Assembly: GCF_013166595.1 (NCBI RefSeq)
Contig: NZ_JABKKG010000001.1
Coordinates: 248,001 to 312,000 of the forward strand
Direction: 5' to 3'
DNA length: 64,000 nt
Origin: Palleniella intestinalis
GTDB taxonomy: Bacteria > Bacteroidota > Bacteroidia > Bacteroidales > Bacteroidaceae
Shown here piece by piece: positions 35,174 through 44,916 of the stretch. Both the position numbers and the translations under genes were made by a program. Numbering within the stretch: the stretch's first letter is position 1; the number at the start of each line of letters is the position of its first letter. The notes beneath the pieces are model-generated. The model made no database searches. It was given only the letters and a program-made list of their open reading frames with translations, and was not told the DNA's origin.

Positions 35174-37246
35174 TTAATTCTTTTTCAGTACCATAGCAGA
35201 ACGAGCAGGGATGTACAACTTCAGCCATTCCTTATGCTCCTCCACATACATTTGGTCATAGGTTGTGAGGTGGGTAACAGTATCGTCGCAACTGCCAAAG
35301 CCGCCGAAATCAGGGTTATCTGTATTCAGCACGACAGAGTATGCGCCTGTCGGCACGAGGAATCCATAGTCTGTAAAAGACTTTGTAGGATTGAAATTGA
35401 ACACAAAAATCAGTTCCCCACGAGAGAAGGCTATCACTTGGTCACCGTCATTGTGCCATATTTCCTGCACAGGAGTCTTGTTGAAGGACTTCTCCAGCTT
35501 CAGTACTTCCAGCATTTTGGCATCAAAGTCTCCAAGCCAATGATAGCACAGCTCTTTGTTGTCAACCAAGTTCCACTGACGGCGCGCATATTTGTAGCTC
35601 CACCCATTGCCTTCTCTTGGGAAATCAATCCACTCAGGATGTCCCCATTCATTGCCCATGAAGTTCAGATAGCCGCCGTTGATTGTCGATGCAGTAACAA
35701 GGCGAATCATTTTGTGCAAGGCAATGCCACGTGTAGCGACATCATTCTCATCCCCTTTCTTGAAATGCCAGTACATATCACTGTCAATCAGGCGGAAAAT
35801 GATTGTTTTGTCACCGACAAGGGCTTGATCATGAGACTCAGCATAAGAGATTGTTTTCTCATCGGAACGACGATCTGTCATCTTCCAGAAGATGTCAAAC
35901 ACGCCCCAATCTTCATCACGCTTTTCCTTGATCATCTTAATCCAATAATCAGGGATGCCCATGGCGAGACGATAGTCGAAACCGAGTCCTCCTTCATCAA
36001 ACTTCGCTGCCAATCCCGGCATACCGGACATTTCCTCGGCAATGGTAATGGCATTCTTGTTCACCTCATGGATGAGTTTGTTTGCCAAAGCCAGATAGCA
36101 GATAGCATTATCGTCCTGTCCGCCATTGAAATAATCGCCATAGCCGCCGAAATCCACACCAAGACCATGATTATAGTAAAGCATGGAAGTCACACCGTCA
36201 AAGCGGAAACCGTCAAAATGGAATTCGTCAAGCCAGTACTTGCAGTTTGAGAGCAGGAAGTGCATCACTTCTCCTTTACCATAGTCAAAGCACAAAGAGT
36301 CCCACTGGTTGTGCTCACGGCGATCACCGGGATAGAAATACTGATTAGGATCACCACAGAAATTGCCAAGACCTTCAACCTCATTCTTCACCGCATGAGA
36401 ATGAACAAGGTCCATTATGACGGCAATGCCCTTCTGATGTGCAGTGTCTATGAGGTCCTTCAATTCTTCCGGAGTTCCGAAACGACTTGAAGATGCAAAG
36501 AAATTTGAGACATGGTAGCCGAATGAGCCATAGTAAGGATGCTCCTGAATTGCCATAATCTGGATGCAGTTGTACCCCCCTTTTATCACACGTGGCAGAA
36601 CCTTCTCCTTGAATTCGGCATAAGTGCCAACCTTCTCCTCAGCCTGTCCCATGCCGATGTGGCATTCGTAGATAAACAGAGGGTCTTTCTTGGCTTTGAA
36701 ACTCTTCTTTTTCCACTTGTACTCTTCAGCAGGAGCCCAAACCTGAGCGGAGAAGATTTTCGTTTCCTCATCCTGTACAACACGACGAACCCAAGCCGGA
36801 ATACGCTCGCCTTCACCACCTTCCCACTTGACTTTCAGTTTGTACAAGTCACCATGCTTCATTGCGGTTGCAGGAAGTTTCAGCTCCCAATTGCCGGTGC
36901 CTTTGATTCTCTTGCAGGCATATTTCTTCTGCTCTTTCCAGCCGTTAAAATCACCTATCAGATAAATCTCGGTGGCATTAGGAGCCCATTCACGGAACAC
37001 CCAGCCACCTTTAGCATCACGATGAAGCCCGAAATACAAGTATCCGCTTGCAAAATCGGAAAGTGTCTTCTTTCCGCCATTTGTAAGCTCATTTATCATC
37101 CATTCTGCATGATCATGACGTCCACGGATTGCAGCTTCGTAAGGCTCAAGCCATGGGTCATTCTTTACCAAACCGATATGTTGCGGTTTCTTGGGGGATT
37201 TAGGGGTGACAGCTTTCTTTGTGGCTGTCTTCTTTGCGCAAGTCAT
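35174..37246 (-). CDS. glgB: 1,4-alpha-glucan branching enzyme
   Basis: 690 aa glycoside hydrolase family 13 enzyme that makes alpha-1,6 branches in glycogen. A Lys-rich N-terminal extension is followed by CBM48 (FREWAPNATEIYLIGDFNGW, about residues 84-103) and a TIM barrel with catalytic Asp in FRFDGVTSMLY, Glu in ITIAEEMSG and SYAESHDQ. The length and motif spelling are closer to eukaryote-type branching enzymes than to E. coli GlgB. No other glycogen genes are beside it. Confidence 0.95.
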   Translation of the reverse strand: MTCAKKTATKKAVTPKSPKKPQHIGLVKNDPWLEPYEAAIRGRHDHAEWMINELTNGGKKTLSDFASGYLYFGLHRDAKGGWVFREWAPNATEIYLIGDFNGWKEQKKYACKRIKGTGNWELKLPATAMKHGDLYKLKVKWEGGEGERIPAWVRRVVQDEETKIFSAQVWAPAEEYKWKKKSFKAKKDPLFIYECHIGMGQAEEKVGTYAEFKEKVLPRVIKGGYNCIQIMAIQEHPYYGSFGYHVSNFFASSSRFGTPEELKDLIDTAHQKGIAVIMDLVHSHAVKNEVEGLGNFCGDPNQYFYPGDRREHNQWDSLCFDYGKGEVMHFLLSNCKYWLDEFHFDGFRFDGVTSMLYYNHGLGVDFGGYGDYFNGGQDDNAICYLALANKLIHEVNKNAITIAEEMSGMPGLAAKFDEGGLGFDYRLAMGIPDYWIKMIKEKRDEDWGVFDIFWKMTDRRSDEKTISYAESHDQALVGDKTIIFRLIDSDMYWHFKKGDENDVATRGIALHKMIRLVTASTINGGYLNFMGNEWGHPEWIDFPREGNGWSYKYARRQWNLVDNKELCYHWLGDFDAKMLEVLKLEKSFNKTPVQEIWHNDGDQVIAFSRGELIFVFNFNPTKSFTDYGFLVPTGAYSVVLNTDNPDFGGFGSCDDTVTHLTTYDQMYVEEHKEWLKLYIPARSAMVLKKN

Positions 37247-37288
37247 AGTGTTTTCATTTGTTTGTTAAGGTCTATGGCAGGAACACAA

Positions 37289-37732
37289 TCAGCACTTCAC
37301 TTTGAAGACTGCCTTGTGGATTGTCCCTGTGCCTATACAAGGCTGGTGTCCGTCCTGTGGCCAGAAAATAGCCATCATTCCTGGATGGCATGTGCAGAAT
37401 CCTTCTGCCATTACACCGGGATATTTTGTTGCATCTTTCTCTGCATTATACTCACACTCTGGGAGGAGTTCTGTTGGAGTATACCCGTAAATCTCGTCAT
37501 TATTCAACGGAATCTGGATGTCAAGCATATTCTTGTGTGTCTCCATTACAGCCTCTTCCTTTGTCTTGCCTGCAGTGTCCATGATATTTACGAAGCAATT
37601 CTTTCCGTCGATTTCATGTTTTCCGTTTTCCAGCTTATTGAGGTCTGTGTTTTTGATAAACTCAATAATCTGCGGGAAATAAGGGTTCAGCGATGCATAA
37701 TGCTGAAGATTTTCAATTTTGTCTATTACCAT
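37289..37732 (-). CDS. YhcH/YjgK/YiaL-family sugar-processing protein
   Basis: 147 aa cupin-fold protein. Motifs ETHKNMLDIQIPLNNDE and FCTCHPGMMAIFWPQDGHQP carry the conserved metal-binding Glu, His and Asp residues of the family, associated with sialic acid or other sugar catabolism (anomerase-like). It is 42 bases upstream of glgB and reads the same way. Confidence 0.88.
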   Translation of the reverse strand: MVIDKIENLQHYASLNPYFPQIIEFIKNTDLNKLENGKHEIDGKNCFVNIMDTAGKTKEEAVMETHKNMLDIQIPLNNDEIYGYTPTELLPECEYNAEKDATKYPGVMAEGFCTCHPGMMAIFWPQDGHQPCIGTGTIHKAVFKVKC

Positions 37733-37787
37733 GATGATTCGGGTTTTATAAATGTTAGTTGTTATATCGGATTTTTACATCCTACAA

Positions 37788-38894
37788 TCAATATTTTCCT
37801 TTTTTCGTGACACGTCCGTTACGGTCCTTCATCACATAGGGTCCGTCACGCTCCCCGTCACGATAACTTCCTTCAAAGCGATTACCGTCCTTGTCTTCTT
37901 CGATAGCCTTGCCATGAGGATAGCCGTCTTTATATGTTCCTTTGAACTTGCTGCCATCGGCAAAATGTATAATCATCTCGCCATTCATCTTACCATTCTT
38001 GAAATAACCGTCAAATGTGTCACCGGTCTTTTTCCTCAAAGTCCCTTTTCCATCATATTTGTCGGCTTTCCACTGCCCTGTATAAGAGTCGCCATTACGC
38101 CAGACAAGAGTGCCATGCCCGTCCTTCTCGCCTGCCTTGAAATGCCCTGTGTACACATCGCCATTGGCATAACGGAAGATACCTTCTCCATCACGCTCTC
38201 CTTGGACATAATTTCCTTCGTACACATCTTTATTGGCGTAACGGTAAATGCCTTTGCCATGCTGGATGTCATTCTGCCACATTCCGTTATAAACATCTCC
38301 GTCTGCATAACGGTAAACACCTTTTCCGGAACGTTGGTTATTGAGCCACTGTCCGTCATAAACAGAGCCGTCCCCCCAATCGTACTTGCCTTTACCGTTC
38401 TTCATATCATTCAGCCATTCGCCATCATAATATGCACCGGAAGCAAAAGTGTAACGGCCTTTTCCTGAGCGCTTGTCCTGAAGCCAGTTACCGTCATAGA
38501 TGTCACCATTGTAATAGTACATCACGCCATGTCCCTGCTGGTAGTCACGGAACCAAAGACCGTCATATTTATTATTGTTGGAAAAATAGAACACTCCTTT
38601 GCCATGTTGCTGGTCCTGAAACCATTGTCCCTCGTATTTCTCGCCATCTGAGAACGAGTAGACACCATATCCATGACGCTTTCCTTTTGCATAGCCGCCC
38701 TCATACATGTCACCATTCTTGTATGTGGCTACACCTTTGCCTGTTGCTTTGCCGGAGACCATCTCACCTTTATAGAGTCCACCGTCCTTCAAAGTGTAGG
38801 AGCCAAGAGTTATTTTTTGGGCAAGAGCCGTTCCGCAAAAAAGAAATGCACTTGTCACAAATGACAAAAGTATTTTATATATTCTATTAGTCAC
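37788..38894 (-). CDS. Secreted MORN-repeat protein
   Basis: 368 aa. Signal peptide (NRIYKILLSFVTSAFLFCG ... ALAQ) then about 14 MORN units of the type GDVYNGMWQND-QHGKGIYRYA, filling nearly the whole protein. MORN repeats form elongated beta sheets used in membrane or protein contacts. The start is GTG at 38894: the nearby ATG upstream is out of frame and leads to an early stop. A TATCTTTG -7 element lies 38 bases upstream. Confidence 0.85.
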   Translation of the reverse strand: MTNRIYKILLSFVTSAFLFCGTALAQKITLGSYTLKDGGLYKGEMVSGKATGKGVATYKNGDMYEGGYAKGKRHGYGVYSFSDGEKYEGQWFQDQQHGKGVFYFSNNNKYDGLWFRDYQQGHGVMYYYNGDIYDGNWLQDKRSGKGRYTFASGAYYDGEWLNDMKNGKGKYDWGDGSVYDGQWLNNQRSGKGVYRYADGDVYNGMWQNDIQHGKGIYRYANKDVYEGNYVQGERDGEGIFRYANGDVYTGHFKAGEKDGHGTLVWRNGDSYTGQWKADKYDGKGTLRKKTGDTFDGYFKNGKMNGEMIIHFADGSKFKGTYKDGYPHGKAIEEDKDGNRFEGSYRDGERDGPYVMKDRNGRVTKKGKY

Positions 38895-38931
38895 AATTAT
38901 AATTCATTAGTTTGACAATTCTTTACCTTTA

Positions 38932-38939
38932 CAAAGATA
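38932..38939 (-). promoter_or_regulatory. Probable promoter -7 element of the MORN gene
   Basis: TATCTTTG on the minus strand, 38 bases before the GTG start. No -33 match seen. Confidence 0.45.
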
Positions 38940-38989
38940 CCTAATTTTTACTTAAAGGCATGCATAAAGGCACATTATTTCAAGTTTTT

Positions 38990-39490
38990 TCACTTTTCCG
39001 CACGTTCTTCCAAGAAACGCATATAAACCCTTATCGCAGTTTCCACCATTCTCACACATGGACGCTTTTTATAATATTCGTCAGTCCTTGCCTCTGGAGT
39101 GGCACTGATTACAATGTCAGGGATTGTCCCGTCGGCACGCTTTTTATTCAATCCAAGCAGTTCCTTGCAACAAATGCTTCCAGTCTGTGCCTTAAAGTCC
39201 GCTGCGAGTTTCTGGACAGCTTCATAATTCTTTTTCTTCACCTCCTGATTTGCCTCCACACCGGCAATCTCAAGTCCGGCAAGCATAAACATGCCAAGAG
39301 CAGAGCCACAGGTTTCGCGCATACGACCTATACCTCCTCCATAGCTTGCTGACATACGTGTCATGAGCGTCAATGGCACATCGTACCATTCGGCAAATGC
39401 CATTGCAACACTCTGGGAGCAGTTATAGCCTTGTTTGAAATAACCGACTCCACGCTCGACCATTTTTTCTGTTTCTTCTTGCCAATTCAT
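38990..39490 (-). CDS. C_GCAxxG_C_C family protein (probable redox protein)
   Basis: 166 aa. The family's cysteine pattern is visible: YNCSQSVAMAFAE, then GGIGRMRETCGSALGMFML and SICCKELLGL. Members of this small family are thought to carry redox-active Cys or a cluster and often sit near redox enzymes; here the neighbours give no clear partner. Confidence 0.88.
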   Translation of the reverse strand: MNWQEETEKMVERGVGYFKQGYNCSQSVAMAFAEWYDVPLTLMTRMSASYGGGIGRMRETCGSALGMFMLAGLEIAGVEANQEVKKKNYEAVQKLAADFKAQTGSICCKELLGLNKKRADGTIPDIVISATPEARTDEYYKKRPCVRMVETAIRVYMRFLEERAEK

Positions 39491-39570
39491 AAGTACATTT
39501 CACTTAACATTGTCATCGTACATCTTCATTATCCTTGAAACACACTCCCATAACTCACGACAAACATGTA

Positions 39571-40335
39571 TCACAGGTACATTTTTGCAAGGAATTTCTC
39601 GGCATTAGCCAAATCGTCCGGAGTGTCGATACCGATGGTTTCAACATCAGTCAGGCCCACCTTTATCCTATAACCGTTCTCCAGCCAACGGAGCTGCTCT
39701 AGACTTTCAGCCATTTCCAAAGGCGATTGTGGCAAGCGTGTCACTTCGCCAAGCACTGCTCTTCTGTAAGCATACAGCCCTATATGCTTCAGATAAGGGA
39801 AAGAATCCGCCCATTCTTTCCTTTCCTTTCCTCTGCAGAAAGGTATCACAGAGCGTGAGAAATACAAGGCATAACCTTGCCGGGACACTGCAATCTTCGG
39901 AGAATTAGGATTCTCAACAGCTGTCATGTCGTTGCCAAAAGGTTTGCCAAGTGTGGCTATTTGTGTATCAATGTCTTCAAAGCATTGCATTACCGCCTCT
40001 ATCTGCGAAGGCTGTATGAAAGGTTCATCACCTTGGACATTTATAACAACATCCGACGGGGAAAGCGACAGACATGATTCAAGTGTCTCCACAGCCTCTT
40101 CTATTCTGTCCGTACCACTCTTATGATCAGACCTTGTCATCACGACCTCACCGCCAAACTGCATGACAGCCTGCCGTATACGCTCATCATCTGTGGCTAC
40201 GAAAACATCGTCTATGACTTTCTTTGTCTGCGTGTAAACACGCTCTATGACAGTTTTCCCTCCAAGCATTGCCAAAGGCTTGCCGGGGAATCTTGTTGAC
40301 GCGTATCGTGCCGGGATTACCGAAATGAATTTCAT
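39571..40335 (-). CDS. kdsB: 3-deoxy-manno-octulosonate cytidylyltransferase
   Basis: 254 aa. Activates KDO with CTP for lipopolysaccharide inner-core synthesis. N-terminal nucleotidyltransferase motif FISVIPARYASTRFPGKPL, then VATDDERI and VVINVQGDEPFI. ATG 40335 places this motif at the usual position; the frame is open to a GTG at 40359, which would add eight non-homologous residues. It follows the UDP-glucose dehydrogenase gene on the same strand, both serving envelope polysaccharide. Confidence 0.96.
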   Translation of the reverse strand: MKFISVIPARYASTRFPGKPLAMLGGKTVIERVYTQTKKVIDDVFVATDDERIRQAVMQFGGEVVMTRSDHKSGTDRIEEAVETLESCLSLSPSDVVINVQGDEPFIQPSQIEAVMQCFEDIDTQIATLGKPFGNDMTAVENPNSPKIAVSRQGYALYFSRSVIPFCRGKERKEWADSFPYLKHIGLYAYRRAVLGEVTRLPQSPLEMAESLEQLRWLENGYRIKVGLTDVETIGIDTPDDLANAEKFLAKMYL

Positions 40336-40432
40336 AAGTTTGTTTTCAACGACCGTCACATAAATGAACAGTCATCCTCTTTGATAATGCTACTATATTT
40401 TTCTGCCGCTTTTATGAAACGGCAAAGTGCAA

Positions 40433-41779
40433 TCAATCACGTAAGAAAATATCACGAGTATAGACCTTCCCACGTACATCATCAAGAACAGAATCATAGC
40501 GGTTTGCTATAATCACTTGTGACATAGCCTTGAACTTGTCAAGGTCATTCACTACCCTGCTGCCGAAGAACAGCGAACCGTCCTCCAAGGTCTGTTCGTA
40601 AATGATTACCTGCGCACCTTTTGCCTTTATGCGCTTCATTATCCCCTGAATGGCACTTTGACGGAAATTGTCAGAATTGCTCTTCATTGTAAGTCGATAG
40701 ACACCTATCGTCGGAGCTTCCTGAAAGGCTGCATCGTTAGAGTCAAACTGATTGTTGTGGGAATAGCCGTACCATCCAGCCTTCTGCAGCACAGCATCCG
40801 CGATGTAATCCTTACGGGTGCGGTTGCTCTCCACTATGGCTGTCATCATCTGCTGAGGCACATCCTGATAGTTTGCAAGCAACTGTTTCGTATCCTTTGG
40901 CAGGCAATAGCCACCATAACCGAACGAAGGATTGTTGTAATGCGTACCTATGCGAGGGTCAAGACCTACCCCGTCAATAATCGCCTGTGTATCCAAACCT
41001 TTCACTTCAGCATAAGTGTCAAGTTCATTAAAATAGGAGACGCGCAACGCAAGATATGTGTTTGCAAACAATTTTACAGCCTCCGCTTCTTTCAGGCCCA
41101 TGAACAGTGTCGCAATATCCTTCTTTTCCGCACCTTCCTGCAAAAGTCTTGCAAAAGTCTCCGCATAAGTCTTTGCATGGTTGCTACCGACAGACACAAT
41201 GGCATCGTTCTCCTCACCTGACTCTTTTATCATCTTCGGATAACCTACAATGATTCGTGAAGGGTACAAATTATCGTATAACGCCTTCGATTCACGCAGG
41301 AACTCCGGAGAGAAAAGCAACTTGAGTTTATAGTCTACAGGGCGGTTCTCCGCCTTAAACCTCTTTGCATATTTAACATAAAGCGAGCGTGTATAGCCAA
41401 CTGGTATTGTTGACTTTATCACCATTACCGCTTCGGGATTAACCTCCAACACAAGGTCTATGACCTCTTCAACATGTGAAGTGTCGAAATAGTTCTTCAC
41501 TGGGTCATAATTGGTAGGCGCAGCAATGACCACAAAGTCAGCGTCAGCATAAGCACTCTTGCCGTCAAGCGTCGCTTTGAGACGCAGACTCTTCTCTGCA
41601 AGATATTTTTCTATATACTCATCCTTTATAGGACTTGTCTTCTGGTTAATAAGGTCAACCTTCTCCTTTATCACATCAACAGCCACAACATCGTGGTGCT
41701 GAGCAAGAAGAGTGGCTATACTCAGACCGACGTATCCGGTACCGGCTACCGCTATCTTTATGTCTTTGAAATCACGCAT
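40433..41779 (-). CDS. ugd: UDP-glucose 6-dehydrogenase-type nucleotide sugar dehydrogenase
   Basis: 448 aa. NAD-binding [20 protein letters not shown], substrate-binding middle domain ([13 protein letters not shown]), and catalytic Cys in [14 protein letters not shown]. It oxidises a UDP-sugar to the uronic acid, most likely UDP-glucose to UDP-glucuronate, for capsule or exopolysaccharide; the closely related mannosaminuronate enzymes cannot be fully excluded. ATG 41779 is preferred to an upstream frame-open start at 41851, because homology begins at this Met. Confidence 0.9.
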   Translation of the reverse strand: MRDFKDIKIAVAGTGYVGLSIATLLAQHHDVVAVDVIKEKVDLINQKTSPIKDEYIEKYLAEKSLRLKATLDGKSAYADADFVVIAAPTNYDPVKNYFDTSHVEEVIDLVLEVNPEAVMVIKSTIPVGYTRSLYVKYAKRFKAENRPVDYKLKLLFSPEFLRESKALYDNLYPSRIIVGYPKMIKESGEENDAIVSVGSNHAKTYAETFARLLQEGAEKKDIATLFMGLKEAEAVKLFANTYLALRVSYFNELDTYAEVKGLDTQAIIDGVGLDPRIGTHYNNPSFGYGGYCLPKDTKQLLANYQDVPQQMMTAIVESNRTRKDYIADAVLQKAGWYGYSHNNQFDSNDAAFQEAPTIGVYRLTMKSNSDNFRQSAIQGIMKRIKAKGAQVIIYEQTLEDGSLFFGSRVVNDLDKFKAMSQVIIANRYDSVLDDVRGKVYTRDIFLRD

Positions 41780-41936
41780 AATCTTACATTTATAGATGCG
41801 GCATGGAGAATCAACTCTGAAAATCATGCTATTGGACAAATCTCCTATCAAGCGGATTTCGCATCAAGCCGCAATGTATTTTGTGCAAAGATAAAAAAAA
41901 TATTTGATATTTGTCTCTTATTTCAGAAATTATTAA

Positions 41937-41944
41937 TAGTTTTG
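41937..41944 (+). promoter_or_regulatory. Promoter -7 element TAGTTTTG
   Basis: Matches TAnnTTTG, 23 bases before the SGNH hydrolase ATG. A TTTG at 41910-41913 is 23 bases upstream, wider than ideal. Confidence 0.5.
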
Positions 41945-41967
41945 TAAAAAATATTTTTAATAATACC

Positions 41968-43101
41968 ATGCCACAACCTTCAAATAACTTCACAAAATGG
42001 GTTGCCTGCTGGGGCAATGCCACATCCATCACTGACAGAAAAGAGTGTGTCTATGCAAAGGACATCACCTTACGGTACCCTATACGGATTGTCTTCTCAG
42101 GCAGCAAACTGAGATTCCGATTTTCAAACCTTACAGGAACAGAGCCAATCACAATATCAGCGGCAAAAATCAACCATACAGTAATCACATTTCGCACAGA
42201 AGAAAGCGTCATCATTGAACCGGGGAAGGAAATCACAAGTGATGAGATTCCGTTTCAGGTGACAGCAGGAGACACTGTGGATGTAAGCATTTATCTCGCC
42301 GAATGCACACAGATGAATGCCGGCACACTTATTACCGGACCACTTTCGAAGGGAAAATATGCATACGGGAATTTCATCAATGAGGAACAATTCCCGGTGG
42401 ATTTGTCACGGAACACCAACTGGTTCTATTTTCTGAACACCATAGACATCCTGACCGAAGAGAAGAACCATGCCTTGGTTTGCTATGGTGACTCAATCAC
42501 GGCACAAAGCTGGCCCGACTATCTTGCCATGCGCGCTTGGGACAAAGGCTTCAGGAATGTCGCCGTCATAAGGCGCGCCGTAAGCGGAACACGCATCTTG
42601 CGCCAATATGACTGCATCACTTACCAGGCTTACGGACTGAAAGGAGAGACACGATTCCCTATCGAACTCAATGTCGCCGGTGCCCGGGATGTCATCATTC
42701 AGCACGGCATCAACGACATCATCCATCCTGTCGGCTCCGATGTCAACATTTTCCGCCCTTGGAGCGACATGCCTACTGTCAACGAACTGAAGCAAGGAAT
42801 GGAGAATCTCTATATCCGCCACGCCCGAGAACTTGGCTTGAAGGTGTGGAGCGGCACATTGCTCCCGATATTCGGATGGCGCACATACAACACCGAACGT
42901 GAAGCCATGCGGTGTGAATTCAATGATTGGCTGCGCACATCGCCATTGTTTGACGGTTGCATAGATTTCGACAAGGCTGTCCGCAATCCCGAAAAGACGG
43001 AAGCATTCAACACCGGTTATGACTCCGGTGACCATCTGCATCCGAACGAAAAGGCATACAGCACTATGGCTGACGCTGTTATGGAAGAGTTGTTAATGTA
43101 A
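41968..43101 (+). CDS. SGNH/GDSL-family esterase
   Basis: 377 aa. The N-terminal half is a beta-rich domain (IRIVFSGSKLRFRFSNLTGT), followed by the SGNH hydrolase: GDS motif LVCYGDSITAQSW (catalytic Ser), block III HGINDII and block V SGDHLHPNEKAY (Asp-His). Such two-domain esterases often deacetylate plant polysaccharides. No signal peptide is apparent from ATG 41968. The start at 41911 is rejected because the promoter lies downstream of it. Confidence 0.85.
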   Translation: MPQPSNNFTKWVACWGNATSITDRKECVYAKDITLRYPIRIVFSGSKLRFRFSNLTGTEPITISAAKINHTVITFRTEESVIIEPGKEITSDEIPFQVTAGDTVDVSIYLAECTQMNAGTLITGPLSKGKYAYGNFINEEQFPVDLSRNTNWFYFLNTIDILTEEKNHALVCYGDSITAQSWPDYLAMRAWDKGFRNVAVIRRAVSGTRILRQYDCITYQAYGLKGETRFPIELNVAGARDVIIQHGINDIIHPVGSDVNIFRPWSDMPTVNELKQGMENLYIRHARELGLKVWSGTLLPIFGWRTYNTEREAMRCEFNDWLRTSPLFDGCIDFDKAVRNPEKTEAFNTGYDSGDHLHPNEKAYSTMADAVMEELLM

Positions 43102-43200
43102 CGTTTCAACACCATAGGACATCCTTCCTTCTTCTCTTCCGACATGACTATATAACATGGCTTCATAGGATAAAAAAACAAACTGCCAACAAGCGAAATA

Positions 43201-43332
43201 CAAAGTGTGACACTTTGCATGACAAAAGGTTATCTTTTGCAGTGTAAAGTGTTACCTTTTACTGTACAAAGTGTCACCTTTTACTATACAAAGGATTACT
43301 CTCTGAAATTCAGCACTTTACCACACAATAGA
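43201..43332. repeat. 22-base periodic repeat array, site 2 (clearest copy)
   Basis: Units begin at 43201, 43223, 43245, 43267 and 43289, with a weak sixth at 43311. The first contains the perfect dyad AAAGTGT-G-ACACTTT (43202-43216); the third and fourth have AAAGTGTTACCTTT and AAAGTGTCACCTTT. There are no spacers between units. Confidence 0.75.
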
Positions 43333-43689
43333 ATCTTATTGGAAGTAAAGCAAAAACATTATCAGAAAGAGTCCGTACTGTTATTGTTCACTCAGCCTTC
43401 CGGTATGGCCGGCATGGATTTCCGTATGCCACAGCACCGGAAGGTGTGTCTCGTGCAACAACACTTCCGGCACCGTTAACGGCTCCGCTGCCTATTATCC
43501 CTCCCGGCAACTCCACTACGTGGGCACACATCCTGACATTATTGCCAACGGCAACTGGACTGCATGTTTCAAGACCGGCATACTATATTTTGTTTTGTCA
43601 CTATATCACAAAGATATAAATTCCAAGGGATTTTTCAAAAGAAAACACTGAATTATAAGAAATAATTTTATTATTTGAGGATTATTTTG

Positions 43690-43697
43690 TATTTTTG
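43690..43697 (+). promoter_or_regulatory. Probable promoter -7 element TATTTTTG
   Basis: Matches TAnnTTTG, 62 bases before the SprT-like gene. No -33 at the right spacing. Confidence 0.45.
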
Positions 43698-43759
43698 CAT
43701 CACGATTCCAACACACTCTTTATGATTTTCCACAATAGGGTTCAGGATAAAAGCAAAGA

Positions 43760-44155
43760 ATGGTAGCAACAATTCCATATATAGAAGGCAAGTTTAATGA
43801 ATACAACGGACTGATATTCAACGGAGAACTGCCTGCGATTCCAATCAAACTGAGCAAGGCGAAAACGTCACTCGGGCAGCTTGCTTTCAAGCGCAGAAGG
43901 ACATGGTACGGCAGAACCGTATATTCGGATTTCCGACTCCGTGTAAGCACTCATTTCGATTTGCCGGAAAATGAGCTTGAGGACATTATCATTCATGAGA
44001 TGATACATTATTATATATTTGTCAACCGACTGAAGGACAAGAGTGCTCACGGGCCGCTGTTCAGGCAGATGATGAAGGACATAAACACAAGATATGGCAG
44101 AAACATATCCATCTCGCGCAAGCAAAAGGAACTCATAACGGCAACAAAACAATAA
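43760..44155 (+). CDS. SprT-like zinc metalloprotein
   Basis: 131 aa. IIHEMIHYYIF contains HExxH, and the downstream AHGPLFRQMM supplies the third ligand region typical of SprT/Spartan-like or YgjP-like proteins. Eukaryotic Spartan cleaves DNA-protein crosslinks, but the bacterial short forms are not well understood. First gene of a plus-strand run; purN starts eight bases after it. Confidence 0.85.
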   Translation: MVATIPYIEGKFNEYNGLIFNGELPAIPIKLSKAKTSLGQLAFKRRRTWYGRTVYSDFRLRVSTHFDLPENELEDIIIHEMIHYYIFVNRLKDKSAHGPLFRQMMKDINTRYGRNISISRKQKELITATKQ

Positions 44156-44163
44156 CATTCAGA

Positions 44164-44847
44164 ATGGCAAGGAAGATAGCTGTTTTCGCAAGTGGCAACG
44201 GCACGAACTGTGAAAACATAATACAACATTTCAGAAACAGTGGTGATGCAGAGGTTACGCTTGTGGTGAGCAGCAACAAAGACGCATTTGTCCTGCAACG
44301 TGCAGAAAAGCATGGCATACCGTCTGCAGTAATAACAAGGCAGCAGTTTGAGCAGGAGCAGGCTCTTGTCCTGCAGACTGTGACGGAATGTGAATATATC
44401 GTGCTTGCCGGTTTTCTGCTGCGAATCCCTGATTATCTCATCGAACGCTTTCCGGACAGAATCATAAACATCCACCCTTCCCTGCTGCCGAAGTTCGGAG
44501 GAAAGGGGATGTGGGGGCATCATGTGCACAAAGCGGTGAAAGAAGCCAAAGAGACTGAGACGGGAATCACCATACACTATGTCTGCTCGGAATTTGACAA
44601 AGGCGGACATATCGCGCAATTCCGTGTCGCAATAGACGAGAATGACAGTGCAGAAGACATCGAAAGGAAAGTCCATGAACTTGAAAAAGAGCACTTCCCG
44701 AGAGTCCTTGGCAAACTGTTCGCTGAGGCCGGCATGACGGAATACGAGCGGTACTGCAAGGAGCAGGCACTGATACAGGACGAAGAGTTTGACGAAGAGC
44801 GGTGCTTCCCCGAAATGCCGGAGGGGCAGTTCGTCAGAGGACACTGA
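44164..44847 (+). CDS. purN: Phosphoribosylglycinamide formyltransferase
   Basis: 227 aa. Transfers formyl from 10-formyl-THF to GAR in purine synthesis. KIAVFASGNGTNCENIIQHF binds phosphate; IINIHPSLLPKFGG and YVCSEFDKGGHI contain the catalytic Asn, His and Asp. The C-terminal 25 residues or so (LIQDEEFDEERCFPEMPEG) extend past the usual end. Confidence 0.95.
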   Translation: MARKIAVFASGNGTNCENIIQHFRNSGDAEVTLVVSSNKDAFVLQRAEKHGIPSAVITRQQFEQEQALVLQTVTECEYIVLAGFLLRIPDYLIERFPDRIINIHPSLLPKFGGKGMWGHHVHKAVKEAKETETGITIHYVCSEFDKGGHIAQFRVAIDENDSAEDIERKVHELEKEHFPRVLGKLFAEAGMTEYERYCKEQALIQDEEFDEERCFPEMPEGQFVRGH

Positions 44848-44916
44848 GCAAAAGAACTCTTGACGCAGTCAATGGCTCTTCATAAGCAAAATTTCATATA
44901 TAAACACAATAAGCCC

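Larger units (their letters stand above)
43102..43759. other. Gene-free spacer with repeat array and degenerate GC-rich patch
   Basis: It contains the 22-base array (43201-43332), then about 43385-43600 a GC-richer patch with coding-like composition but frames broken by stops, which could be a decayed gene. A nested hairpin CCTTCCGGT (43396-43404) / ACCGGAAGG (43436-43444) with an inner GGCAT/ATGCC stem lies in the patch. No intact gene. Confidence 0.5.

Noticed and set aside
35234..36250. A 338-codon plus-strand frame inside glgB
   Set aside because: Antisense shadow of a well-supported glgB; no recognisable domain.
41911..41967. Upstream start for the SGNH esterase
   Set aside because: The promoter element at 41937-41944 lies downstream of it, and similarity begins after ATG 41968.
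43201..43332. CRISPR array at the 22-base repeats
   Set aside because: Units are contiguous with no spacers and too degenerate; no cas genes are in the window.
43207..43479. A 90-codon frame across array site 2
   Set aside because: It translates the 22-base repeats and then the degenerate patch; there is no coding pattern.
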